A DNA stretch of 64,000 nt from positions 74,252,877 to 74,316,876 of the forward strand of contig OY740768.1 in the NCBI GenBank assembly GCA_963513935.1, in the 5' to 3' direction. Both the position numbers and the translations under genes were made by a program. Below, piece by piece: positions 27,250 through 39,387 of the stretch (within the stretch, counting starts at the first letter, position 1; the number at the start of each line of letters is the position of its first letter). A model generated the notes under the pieces. The model saw only the letters and a program-made list of their open reading frames with translations. It was not told where the DNA came from and ran no database searches. The DNA comes from Aphrophora alni (Eukaryota > Arthropoda > Insecta > Hemiptera > Aphrophoridae).

Positions 27250-28220
27250 ACTATGAAACTATCAGAAGTTGAGAAGATTGTTGTACTTATGATGATGATA
27301 GATATGGTAATGGGTTCCGATCTTACCAAGAGGAAACTATTTTATTTAGTATTCATTTCCCAATCGAGATCCGTTATCTAATAAACAGTATTCAGGACAG
27401 TGAACAAAATTTGAGGAAACTAGTACTGTAAAAGGTCGTTCCTATTCTGGAAGAAAGAATCTCACCAAAGACGAGAAGACATCTATAAACGTATTTCTTT
27501 TGTTTGTGGAAAAACCCCTTACGTCTCTTCGAAAAGTTTACCTTGAATGTGAAATAAGTCACTTTTCTGTACACCAATATTAAAATGTCTAGACGTTCTA
27601 CTCATAGAAGATTTACCTTGTGTATGAACTTTCAGAAGATAATTTTCACAGACTGAATTATTGAATACTGTGGCGTCATTATGGCAAACTTTACAAGAAA
27701 CTAACAATTAACTTTAGTAACTTTACGTTAATAGTTTACTAACGTTAATGCAAATATTGTCGATACTGGAATAAAACAAACCCAAATTAGACGCAAGAAC
27801 CAAACACGCAATATACGCAAAAGTATATGTATTGGTACAAAAGGTGATAACAACATCATTATTGAATATTATTAATGAAAGAAATTTTAATGTAAACTCT
27901 TATCATCACATGTTGGTAAATCAAATTTTACTTTAAGTTAAAAATATTGCTGAACCATAAATATTTCGATACCGAGTGGTTTCGTCAATATGAAGCTTCT
28001 CCTCACTATGATGTACAAATGTACATGTACTCTTAAATAGAACATTGCCACAAAGATGGATTGGAATAGGAGGGCTAGTAGAATGACATTGCACTCGTCA
28101 TTACTTTCACATTTGGACTACTTTTTTTTAATCATCTGAAACATATTGTTTATGAAATTAAATCTGCAGATGTTGAAAATGTAAAAACCGCATCATTCTA
28201 GAAGCAACATTAATTACTCT
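27250..28220 (+). pseudogene. DDE transposase fossil with N-terminal helix-turn-helix (Tc1/mariner-like)
   Basis: The region aligns by eye over nearly its whole length with the insect transposases that carry an HTH domain (often annotated DUF4817) followed by a DDE_3 core. Pieces seen, across frameshifts, are IHFPIEIRYLINSIQDS; GRSYSGRKNLTKDEKTSINV, then LFVEKPLTSLRKVYLECEIS; KIYLVYELSEDN; a central NTQYTQKYMYW-like piece near 27.81 kb; QYEASPHYDVQMY (family DGAPPHY); QRWIGIGG near 28.05 kb; and LKHIVYEIKSADVENVKT at 28.13-28.18 kb. Stops are frequent. Terminal inverted repeats were not found. It lies antisense to the Beat gene within intron 1. Confidence 0.78.
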
Positions 28221-31200
28221 TGCTATATTAAATAAGTCATGAGGTCTTACTACTACAGATTGGCACCCTGCCAAACTGCAGGGGGAAAACAATTCGAACA
28301 TTTCCTCTATATTCAAAGGTAACCCAAAATTGAAGCTAATTTATTCAAGTTTCACGTAACCCAGAATTATAGTTATTATTGTCATCTAAACTTAGTTTCA
28401 ATTGCCAAAATAATCCCATCAACGCCTATATTATAAATAAAATATTTATAATACAACTTTGAATACATATAAAGATATTATTGATGATAAATATCCAAAT
28501 AAAGAACAATTAATTTATTCTTATCTTTAGAATCATACTATTAAATAAAAACATAACTTAACGTTTAAAAACTATCATGAAAAATTTATATTATACATAT
28601 CTTCAACGCTCTATATTTTGCAAAACGGATATTTTCACACCCTGATAGCTTAGGTGATACCTTTAAAATCACATGTCACCCGAATTCATACGTTTGATAG
28701 GAGATGAAATATGTAACCGTTCCTATACTTTAATTTCATTCTGTATATAGGTTTGTGTTCATGAATTGCGTGGAAATATTTACACACTAAAGAATCTCTT
28801 TTTAAAATATTAATACGTATGAAATCGCGGCTTAGAGTCTAGAAAGTCGGGAAGATGGTATAGTTATACAACTTTCCTAAGAATATTACAATATATAGTT
28901 CATCATATTAATGGATTGTCATTCTTATGTCATCTGTATTTTATAAAAATAGCCTACTTTATTACGAAATGTGGTTTATTTCATGTATAAATAAATTGTT
29001 TTCTTAATTATAACCATTTATATTAAATTGAGATTTATATTTCAGGAATTATTTTGTAAATCTTAAATACACTGTTTTTAAAATAGTTAAAACCAGATAG
29101 GGTGTCCAGACAAATTCAAACTAATGATATGAGACACTTCTATTGAGTTTCCATTCTAAGTATGTTTTCACTCGTCAAGATTATCGGCTTTGAAGTTACC
29201 AATCGAAATATGAAAATGATTAAAAGAGCATTTCCTACAGTAATGCATTTCCTAATAAAATAATAATCGTTTCTAGGTATTTATAAAATTCTAGTCAAAT
29301 ATGATACTTTTTAATAATATTAATGCAATAAACCAAAACACATGAAGAACTTTACTATTTAAAATATAAATAAAATCTGAAGATTGGTCGGACACTGTAA
29401 TTTTATTGTAAGTGTTTTTCGTAATAATTCTTGACCAGTGTTGTACCTTTGTTTGTGATATTTACCTTCTAAGAAGGCGACCATTATACATTTTCTGTTG
29501 ACAAACAATTTTAAAAAGATGTCGACAAGTAATTTTAAGTTTTGACTATTTAGTTTGGTTTATGGGATTGTGAGAAAGTTTAAGTATCGTTAAGCCTATG
29601 GGGGTACAATTAATTTATTATTATTATTATTTTTTTTTTTAGTTAACTACTAAAATATTTCTTTATAGAAATGCATCTAGAGAACAATTTTATAATATTT
29701 AATTTGATTCACTGAACTGATAAATTGACACATTCTAGTTGTTTTTATTTTGTAGAAATCGAGTATATATGTTGGCATATATGAAATAAAATAATTGATT
29801 GATATCAAAATAAATGTTTGAAAAGTAACATTATGACAAAGTCAATATTATGATATTGATTCAGAGACAAATTTCCTTACAAATCACTTTAGAAATGAGT
29901 ATGATTCACTCTGGTTATAAATCCCTCTTCTTATTTCTAATATTACAAACTATTATGATGATTTTCTAATAATATTATGTTAATACAGTCATAGCAAAAA
30001 AAAATTTACCACCTTTGTTACAATATTTTAATAATTAAATTATATTAATGGAAAACAATATTTTGTATTATTCTTATATTTATGTAATAATCAAAATTAA
30101 AAATGATGATATATGTTCAATATTTAACCAGTGTTTAAACCTGTATGAACCCATTGATTTAGTTGTGGATTTTCACTAAGAAAAGTAACATTTATTAATA
30201 CATAGGAATACAGTTCTACGATGTATTATTAATATACTATGCAATACAACAATTAACTAACTCATATAAACAAACACTTTTGTGAATGGTGAAAGTAAGT
30301 GATACTTAAAGAAATATGAGGAAACATACTAAATGAACACCTAATTATTGAGATATTGGACTACTGTTGTAGATACTACTACTTCGGCTTAAAATAATGA
30401 AACCATTCCAGTCGTTTGTTTACTAGTGATAAAAACGTTACAGTTAGCACGTGAGTTATGTGTTTAATTTAATTTTTAGAGAACACCCATGGGTATGTTT
30501 CTGGTAATTGTGAACTTTATATTAAAAATAAATTACAAGATTTAATTTGCATAGTTTCAATTGGATATTTATTAATATAATAATAATAATAATAAAACAC
30601 TATATAAAAAGAAATAATCAATCATTGAAAAAAATTATTCTCAGATGTAAATATACATAGGAATATAAAATTACGATTAAATTAAATTGTTCCTAAATAT
30701 CAATACATTGTTGTAGGACATAGACATTTTAACAACAATTGTTATAATTGCCAATGAATTTAGTGTGTCATCATATAATGTACTGAAATAATAGTTTTAA
30801 TGGTTGGTAGTGTCCAAAAACAAAACAAGTTCTCAAGTACTTATGAATAAAATGAAACTGGATGATAGAATGAAATGAATTAATATTTTAATAATGTGAT
30901 TAAGAATTAACAGATAATTGCATGTATGTGAATATTTATAAGGTAAACTAAATTATATATTTAGGTATTTTTTTTAATGTAAACCTACAAATCAAATCGT
31001 GAAAATATTACTCAATGCAAACAGAAATTTATATATTCAAACAATATTTATGTGCAAGAGATTTGCTTAAAACTATGTACTTTGCTTAGATTCAGTAAAT
31101 ATTACAATATATTAGCCTATAACATGTTGAGAGGATACTCACTATTCTGCTTATAGTAATCTTCAAAAATTCAAAAGAAGTTCAAAATATGGAATCTGTC

Positions 31201-31905
31201 TCTAACACATATTTTCCGAAGACAAACACTGGATTTTTTTTAAGATTTCTTTTCTTATAACCCAAGATTAAGTTACCGATTTATCTGAAAACGTTTAATC
31301 TAACCTCATATAATCAGTGTTTGATGACAAAGATGATATATGTTGAGAATAAAGAATGCATTTTTAAGTACAATGAATAAACAACAATTTTCTATGTTTT
31401 TTTATTTATTGTTATGCACGTATTAAATATACCTATAAATATAAAGAAAGTAACTTGATGGTAGATCCTTGTTTGTCTTTCAACATCTAAAAACCCAATT
31501 TTCAATTTCCTGTAGCTTGGCTACAGTTACCAAACTACACAGATAACAATTGCAAGGCAAAGTCAATGAAATAAAATCCAATATAACTTAACGCAGTGTT
31601 ATTTTTAATGTCCAACTATTTAACTAACTTGTGATCTATCCTATAGCAAGTTGTATATCTTGTAACTAGACACATAAGAAATAATTTGTAATTTGCATTT
31701 ATACTGAGAAATAATTATGTATTTATTTAACTTATTTGTTTTTTTAGAATTTATTATATTAATTCAATATTTTAATTATTTACAAAGTTATTAATAGGGG
31801 TATAGTATTCCAATATTTTTGTTCTACAAAATAAACATATATTTTGTTCTATGATGTTAGCAACAGTTATGATATCAATATAAATGAGTAATAAAGTTTA
31901 CTTAC

Positions 31906-31951
31906 CATAGTAAACTAACGAGAGTATGATCACGAGTAATGGAGTGTCCAT
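31906..31951 (-). CDS. beat: beaten path family protein, exon 1 (signal peptide)
   Basis: This is the first coding exon of a secreted or cell-surface Beat-family Ig protein; the family acts in axon guidance and defasciculation in Drosophila by binding Side-family receptors. The exon reads MDTPLLVIILSLVYY plus one base of a split codon, a typical short hydrophobic signal sequence. It ends at a consensus donor, CTATG|GTAAGT. The leftover G joins AT from the next exon to give Asp, so phase 1 matches phase 1. The frame has an upstream stop (TAA, 31975-31973), so the ATG at 31951 is the first possible in-frame start after it. The leader upstream contains other ATGs (see separate entry). Exon order, strand and phase are seen in the sequence; assignment to the same transcript as the Ig exon 23.7 kb away is inference. 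Confidence 0.8.
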
Positions 31952-32040
31952 GCTAAGTGTCCATCGTGCACATTACAACTGTACTGATGCCAGCACGCGT
32001 CTTGAGTAAGCATCGGGACGCTGAGTCGGCGCACAGGACA
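31930..32040 (-). promoter_or_regulatory. 5' leader of the Beat gene with upstream ORFs
   Basis: The leader is clearly less AT-rich than its surroundings. It contains an upstream ORF from ATG 32013 to TGA 31930 (27 codons) that overlaps the main start out of frame. A second, 6-codon uORF runs from ATG 31973 to TAG 31953, with an internal ATG at 31964. The string ATGGACACT occurs twice, once as the end of the short uORF (followed by TAG) and again, one base after that stop, as the real start codon. The GC-rich block begins exactly after CCTCTTGTTATGTAG (AG at 32042-32041), which could be the acceptor of a 5' UTR intron. The alternative is that transcription starts within or just above this block. 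Confidence 0.5.
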
Positions 32041-32544
32041 CTACATAACAAGAGGTTAATAAATTCTAAGTAACACTGATATTGGAAGCTATGGCTTTCA
32101 CGCTTCTCATTTAATAACGATCATGTAACAAATGCTTTTTATTTCCTCACAATATGTTTTGGTATTTCATTACCAAATAGGAGATTATGTTTTATCATCG
32201 AAAGTTTGTTGGAATACTTTCTCTTATACAATTTAAAATGTTTTATTCATTTTAGTTATAAACTGTTTGTTTCACAAGTAAAGAAAAATCTTTTCTCTTA
32301 TATTATTTATTTAAAATACATTAGTTTTACATTAAAAAAGTTTCTCTTAATTTCAGTGCATTCTTTTCGTTATAGTAGAATACAAATTGTTCGTTTAAAA
32401 AATGGACAAATAAAATATCTCAAAAACTAAGTATACTCTGCATTTTTCTTGAATATGCGTTATGCGATATCATGGAGAAGAAAGGAGTTCATTTCTGTCT
32501 TAACACAAAATAGAACGAATTTAAGGTTACGGAAATTTTACGTT

Positions 32545-32546
<2 letters not shown>

Positions 32547-32592
<46 letters not shown>
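32547..32592. repeat. (TA)n microsatellite
   Basis: A pure 46-bp tract about 0.6 kb upstream of the Beat signal-peptide exon. It creates spurious YIYIYI ORFs on both strands. Confidence 0.95.
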
Positions 32593-32595
<3 letters not shown>

Positions 32596-32784
32596 GTAAT
32601 GGCACCGTATATTATGGTTCAAAAACCAAAAAATGTTTTCATCCGACTTAATTTTTAAAATGAAGAAAATATTTATAGATTCGGGTTCGTAGAGCAGATG
32701 TTTTGTAAACAACAAAATAATATTGATAACTCCATACTGAAACACGGGCGAATAAATACTTGTCTAATATCTTATAAATAAATA

Positions 32785-33060
32785 ATAAGTTTGACTTGTG
32801 AGATGGTATATTTGATCAAATAAAACTTGAACACATATTCTCACAAATAGTGCGTTTATTCATTCAAACGATTTTCAACAGCAAAAACGCTAAATTTAGT
32901 AATTAATTAGTCACAATAAATAAACTAGTACTGTTCTTATTAGTAATAATTTATTTATTGTAGCTCATGTATCACTGAAGATGGCGACTTTGTCGTTGAA
33001 AAGTGTTTGAATAAATTTGTAATACTGTACTTGGCAATTCATCTAGGACACCTTTCGATA
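32785..33060 (+). repeat. foldback-family element B, copy 1
   Basis: This shares blocks with the element at 59.07-59.33 kb in opposite orientation: TTGACTTGTGAGAT, then AAATAAAACTTGAACAC, TTCTCACAAA, TTTATTGTAGCTC, and ATCACTGAAGATGGCGACTT followed by GTCGTTGAAAA. The internal arms are weaker than in copy 2, so this copy is older. The GGCGAC/GTCGTT segment can form a hairpin immediately before GAAA. Confidence 0.7.
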
Positions 33061-36000
33061 CAGGAAACGAACTTTTTAAACAATAACATGATTACCTTTA
33101 ACGAATGATTGGTTTATCAATTTAATGTTTACAGCTAATGTTTCATTGTAAAGTAATGTGTAACTTTTAGTGTGTTTATTTAATGTACGATAAACCTTAC
33201 AATCTACATGGAAGAATCTCCATGAGCTTATAACATCACCTTTACATACACAACTACTAAATAAATGTGACTTCTAAATGTATTGTAGAATTTAAAACAT
33301 ACTTTAATATTTGATAATTTTTTGTGGTCGGAATTGAATAGACTTTGAATTTCATTTAATTTACCTGAGAGTATACTAAAACTAATTAGATATAAAACTT
33401 AATTCTTGTTTGAAAAGTAATATCAAAACAAATTATTTTGCAAATAACCAATGATTTTTCCAGAATTAATTGTCAATGATGTTTACCTCATGAATTCAAA
33501 TATAAATTATCCTAATCATGTGTTGAACATGGCAAACCTTTTATGATTGCCGATGAAAGCAGAATTCAATTTGAAAATATAGATCTTGTAAATCTAGAAA
33601 TCAAATCCTATAGGGAACTTTAGTGACTTAATTTAAATATAATTACTATAAACTTTAAAAACTATATTAAATTTTCTTCAAGTACATGTCACCATAAATT
33701 TGTATTTCTTTTAATGAAACTAATGCAACTAAATTTCAGTGTTTTTGGTTGACTAATATCTCAATTAGCACTCCGGTATAGACCATCTACGTATAAACGT
33801 TTAATGCAAGCTCCTTCATGGTGACCAGACTAATTAAAATCATCTCCAGAGTAGTGTATCTTATAGTGTATTAATCACATTTTTATGCTCAGTTTTAAGT
33901 AAGGCGTGAAGCGTGAGAGTGTGGGGCTGCCGAACCACTGAGTCTAATTGTGTTTTTTAGCTGCAAAATAAATCAATAGGAGCTTTATTTAAGCTAAAAG
34001 CTACTGACTCTTGCAGAATAATTATTTAAAATCAATAATTTACTCACCTTCATTATATTAATCTTTTAGAAAAGCTTTTATTATATTTTTCTCAAAAACA
34101 AATTTATTTAACCCCATTCTCATAGCCAAATTCATAACCATGACATAAGGTCAAGAAATGACTTTCACTGGGCTCCTTTTTTCAATTTAAATTGGTTCTT
34201 TTCAGTTGATATTTTTGCCATTTTAAAGCAATTTTATTGTTTATATTATCATATTATTTTATTATATTATTATTGTTATATTATCATTATATAATTGTCC
34301 AACTGATTATATCATGTATGTTTGACAAGGGCTGTTAATAAATAAATAAACAGTGGCTAGCTAAGTACACTGATTTTGTTGACCCTTTTTATTTCGTTGT
34401 TAAGTTATTGTTTTAAATTATTATTATTATTTTAGACAAATTGCATACCGCATATTGTGAGATTAGTATAATACATCTGTATAAATAAACAAATGTAAAT
34501 AAATAAATTGTGTCTGAATTTATCTCTTGAAAACATAGGAGGGAATTGATATTTAGGGAAGATATGCGTGAGTATTTTTCGCCGGCTCAGAACATCAGTC
34601 GCTGGCTTTCAGAAAGTGAGTGAGGGAATGTACTTAACACCTTTATAATTTGTACACAGTAGCCTACGGAATCATAAAGTAACACTTTGGTAATATTTTT
34701 GTCTTGATGATCAGGGTTGGGATCTAAGAGGTTCACCATATGAGACTTCCAGACGGAGTTGTTTCTGCTCCTTATTTAGTACGTTCGGAAGTACAATTTC
34801 GCTTTTGCCATGTTATTCATAATTTCATACTAAGTTCAAAGTCATACTATAGGGTTTGATTATTCAACATATGCGTTATCATCTATATGGTGGAATATTC
34901 AATCTAAGAAATAAGAAGCGGGAATATTTAATATCCTTGATCCCCACAACAAATTTAGAAAATGACACAATATATTTCAATAAATATTTATATAAAATTA
35001 CTACTCTGGGTATAATAATAGTCTCAACATCTGCAGGGTAACCTTAATAAGTTTTACTTCTACATAACTGTATTAAGGAAACACTAAATTTTCAATATAA
35101 TCCCCTGCGTTGACAATTTTATATAATTCGATAATAGTAAAAAACTTGGCGATGTTTTACAGAACACTATAATAAAAGTTTTATTCATCGCACTTTGCGA
35201 GGGAGCTGTTTCCACTTTAACTTTTTCATGAGTTTGACCATTTTTTATGAAGACCTCAAGTCTTGAAATGTGTATGAACACTTGAATATATAATGTCTTT
35301 TGTCATCACTGCTCCTTAGAGGAATCGAAACGTAGACGCTTTCCCCTTTGTATCTTGATAGTGGGTAAGATAAAAGTTGCTTCTAAATAAGTTATCAACA
35401 CAACATTGAAAACTTTATTTGTTGCTTTAAGAAAAATCCAATTTAAAGTTTGGAAAGGAATTTTCATTGTATAAAATATGCATACTAATTATTAAAATGG
35501 AAGTTTTTAGTTCCATAAGTTAAGTGTAAATTCTGTTGGATATGAAATCAAGACTGGTTATGAATTGCTGTTCCATACAGAGGAATAATCTACATTGTAC
35601 AAGTTTAAAGTTTCCTACAGGTAAAATTAGTTCCGATAAGTCAGAGAAATATCCTGAGAGATTTGAGATTTTGTTTTTACATCATGCTTGTTATTCAACT
35701 TATAATACTCTTAATTGGATAAAAATTTGCTGATTTCAATTATGCAAGTTTTGATACCAACTTCAACTCAATACGATGAAAAATAGCAAAGTTATTGTCG
35801 AAAATGTAATTTATTCACATCCTAACCTCATAACGAAATGTGATAATCGTATAGTTATGAGATACGCCAGGGCCGAGTCACCGACATAAGTGTAGCGAAT
35901 TGAAACTGCTTCGAGGATGGCAAGGGCGGAGATACTTACACGAGTAAAGTGAATGGAGACTGTCTGATATACATATCTGCATAGCTCGTTTGGGCCTAGT

Positions 36001-37550
36001 CGACGTCAAGAAAATATGTATAAAAACTGTTTTAAACAAACTTACCCTATCATGGATAAGATCTTTTGATCTAGCAATACAAATTAACAAAGACCATAAG
36101 AAAACTTTCGAATGTAATATTTAGAGGATCTGCTTGCCTTACATTGTACGATGGAGCTAAGACAGCACCAAAATAACATCTATCAACTTGGTTATTTTTC
36201 AATGAAACGTACGGTTTCTCGAGTTAATGACAATTAAATTGCTGGTGAGACATAAAAGTAATTTTAATTGTATCGAAATGAGAAAACATCAAAAATTAGG
36301 GATTTGTATGATCTTTAAAGTTTGACTGTAACAGTATTTTGTAAAATTTATATTTTAAGAGATAATCACAATTTTTTTTTCAGCCTAAAAAACAATTTTT
36401 AATTGAAGTGGTAACTCATCACTATATAAAAGTATATTTTAAATTGAATTCCCTTTAAACCCTTTTCGTTTCCTAAATTTATTTTAACTCAAGGTCATGC
36501 CATATAAATATTTCTGTTAAATTCATAGGTTTCACTGTTATTGAAAACATCTTCTTCAAGAAACATTAAAAACACATAGTATTATACTCGTATATTGCCA
36601 CATATATGGATATAACTCATATTTAAAACTTTTATGTTGGTTATTTTAATGGTGATTAATTTTACAATGATTATAACTCTGGGAGCTCTCTGGCCATACA
36701 GAGATAATTCACAATGTTATTTCAATAATAACGACGCTAATTATCTTATTATTGTTAATATTAGGAATATTATCTTACAGATCTTTCCACATGTCAAACA
36801 ATTCGTTGATTCCTGTGAGAGATTTTTATTTTCTTTGTGAAGTTGATGGACTTCGAGGGTGTTTAGATGTCTCCTTTTGATCGTAATGCGCACAATCTAT
36901 AGATTAGTGTAAATACTAACGTATACGTAATTGAAACGCACACAATATTTCATACAACATGGGAATGGGAACATATATAATAATAAATACTCCATTGTCT
37001 CACGTGTGGATAGATCTCGAAATAAATTTTAGCTTCCTTATGAGGGAACAAACATTCTGAGCTGTCGGAATCTGTAGTTTCTGGAAGCTCATAGATCTTT
37101 AACACAGTGCCTGTATTAAAATCATTTGAAATTTCGGATGTCAAACTTAAAGTTTGTAATATATTCCTGTATGCTCCTAATTAATGTAATTCATGTATTT
37201 AACTTTTCTTGATGATGGTGTCAACAACAACGAAACATATGAGGTTAAAGAAGTTAAATTATAGGAAGTGATAAGAAGGCAGTAAGTTAGAAATGACTAT
37301 ATTATTTTATGATGACAATTTAAAATGTAAATAAGTAAACAAAATTAAATTAACATTTACAATTTTGGTGTTACTAATTTATTTATTTTTTTTTTTTTTC
37401 ATTAAATAAGTCGTATTTCGATAAAATTGATATGAATATGTAACTTCCATTTAAAAGTTAAGAAGATATCAACGTCAAACCCATATTGAATCACCAATAT
37501 TTTTATATAAAGAGTACATTAATGATAAAAAAATATACACTATACACAAT
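33060..37550. other. intergenic or 5' region, no gene seen
   Basis: AT-rich sequence upstream of the Beat start on its strand. It contains GC-richer islands near 34.56-34.62 and 35.86-36.06 kb. The latter has two consensus minus-strand donors, CTCGT|GTAAGT near 35938 and ATAGG|GTAAGT near 36045, so it could hold a non-coding first exon. A hairpin followed by TCGAAACG lies near 35.31-35.33 kb, and a TTGATGATGG...CGAAAC motif near 37.21-37.24 kb. Short ORFs of 60-70 codons show no domain. Confidence 0.4.
34220..34350 (+). other. possible LINE 3' tail
   Basis: TTTGACAAGGGCTGTTAATA followed by AATAAATAAA resembles the A-rich 3' tails of insect non-LTR elements, preceded by TTAT-rich low-complexity sequence. 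No coding part is attached. Confidence 0.3.
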
Positions 37551-37554
37551 GTGT

Positions 37555-37835
37555 AACATTTAATTTAGAAAAGAGCTGAAGTTTCCACTCGCTTTACCCT
37601 ATTGTCGCATTAGTCTCTCCTCCCTAAACCAATAATTAAATTTGATAAACGAAGTGCCGGTGATAAACGTCCAGTTAAATTGTTTGGCTAACTGGCCACT
37701 AGGGAATGAAAAAAGTGTTTTAAACGAAGGGAAGGGTAAAGGGCAGCTGGCTTTTGCCCACGACCCTTTCAAGTTATTACACTACAAAGTTTTATAGAGC
37801 TATACCAATCATTTAGAAAACATTCAAATTATAGA
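37555..37835 (-). mobile_element. MITE, copy 1 (inverted relative to copy 2)
   Basis: A non-coding element of about 280 bp whose reverse complement matches 50286-50570, with blocks such as AACGAAGTGCCGGTGATAAA, CGTCCAGTTAAATTGTTTGG, CTAACTGGCCACTAGGGAAT and GCTTTTGCCCACGACCCTTT nearly identical. One end keeps GTGTAAC; the other end is degraded. Some similarity continues a further 40-50 bp beyond the right-hand limit of copy 2 (ATATAAAGAG). Confidence 0.8.
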
Positions 37836-39270
37836 TTTTACTCTTAGTTTCTTACAGTAGTTGTTAACAAATTTGTTAACTTTACTAGCTTTTACTGCGA
37901 CTCCGTTCACGTGGAAATCGTACTTTGTACCCACGTCCATAATCTACGTATAATTTGCTTTTAGCTCCACCTGCTTGGATCAATAGATGATTTGTCGTGA
38001 GGATTTCAGGGTAACTTATTATATAATATCTGTTTGATTTTAACTTAAGTAGCTAAATAGGTATGATATCGGTCATTGTAATGACTTACTAATACTATGT
38101 AAATTTTGAACTATAACAACCAACAACTCTGAGAACTTTAATACAGTTATATTTAGTTCCAATTGTGTTAGTGAAAAAAATGTTATGTTAGAGCTATAAT
38201 GTAAAAATATATGGGATAATATAAATTTCCTCTTAATTTTTAGAAACTTTTTTTTAAAATTCCTAATTGGGATTTATTGTGCTGATTTTTAAAAGTATTC
38301 AGTTTAAATGTATTCATTTTGTCACTGTTAGGCTAATACAAATGTTTTAGTAAAATTTTAAAAAATATAATATACTTGATCCAAATATCTGGATTTCTAC
38401 TTTTAGTTAGTAAACAATTGTTAAAAATCGATAACCACTGCACTTTGTGTTTAAAAAATGTTTTCAGTAATTTATTTGAATACTTTAAAAATAATTCACG
38501 TTGCGTAATTTAATCTACCATTCAAATAACAAACCATCTTTTTCAGTGTATAATATCTGTTGTTGCTGAAAATTATTTTTTAAAAAATGCTCATGTAGAA
38601 AAATAAAGTTTAAATGATACCCTTTCAGGTTGTTTATTGTTATATTGTTATTACTTGGGAACAACTGAAAGAATATTAATTAAACACAGACTAACACATA
38701 ACAAGATAAAGTTCGTAGCCTACACAGGTAAACAAAATCACTTGAAGATCGTATCAGCGGTTCTTGAATTATAGGCTACAATCACACAAATAGACATAGA
38801 AGCATTGTGTTCTATGTAGAGATAGAATGGCCTTGTGTCAAATAGGCACCGGATTAAAAAAGTTTCGTTGTTAACCCATCAACATGACATAATATTGACA
38901 TAAACATTCCCATAAATTAAAATTGTACGCATATTATTTTCACGTATGGGTGAATGACTGTCTTTACTAATGAGGTATTTGTCGACATTAATAAACTTCG
39001 TGTTTGTATTATTATTTTTTTAAATTGATTTTCACTATATTTTCCCTACTGTACCTGTTTTTCACTGTGCCCTACTAAAAACTCATTTTTACTCTAGGTG
39101 CCCTACTGAAATCTGTTTTTTTAAATGTCTTAGGGTCGTTTTAGATAATAATAGAGACTTTTTGTAAACATATAAAGTAGTTTATTGTTTGTAATATTTT
39201 CACACAATGGAAGTAGTTTATACAGTATTTAAATATATTAGGCCTATATATGTTATTTATATTTATGTTA

Positions 39271-39271
39271 T

Positions 39272-39306
<35 letters not shown>

Positions 39307-39324
39307 ACACCGTAAATACCGTAA

Positions 39325-39383
<59 letters not shown>
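39271..39383. repeat. compound (TA)n microsatellite
   Basis: Two TA tracts (39271-39306 and 39327-39383) are separated by a 20-bp piece containing two ACCGTAA repeats. The apparent ORF over it is low complexity only. Confidence 0.95.

Positions 39384-39387
<4 letters not shown>

Larger units (their letters stand above)
8163..31905 (-). other. intron 1 of the Beat gene
   Basis: A 23.7-kb phase-1 intron lies between the signal-peptide exon and the Ig1 exon, with GT (31905-31904) and AG (8164-8163) borders. Large first introns are common in insect neuronal Ig genes and often hold enhancers; none can be proven here. Recognisable content is a piggyBac derivative, a Jockey-like LINE fossil, a DDE transposase fossil, a (TA)n tract at 22.4 kb and an A26 tract at 26.27 kb. 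The rest, including 9.0-22.4 kb, is AT-rich sequence in which I see no exon, RNA gene or clear repeat apart from short GC-richer islands near 12.05-12.26, 22.56-22.62 and 23.40-23.48 kb. Confidence 0.75.

Noticed and set aside
32449..32745. ORFs on both strands across the TA tract near the Beat start
   Set aside because: Low-complexity readings of the (TA)n tract with no domain.
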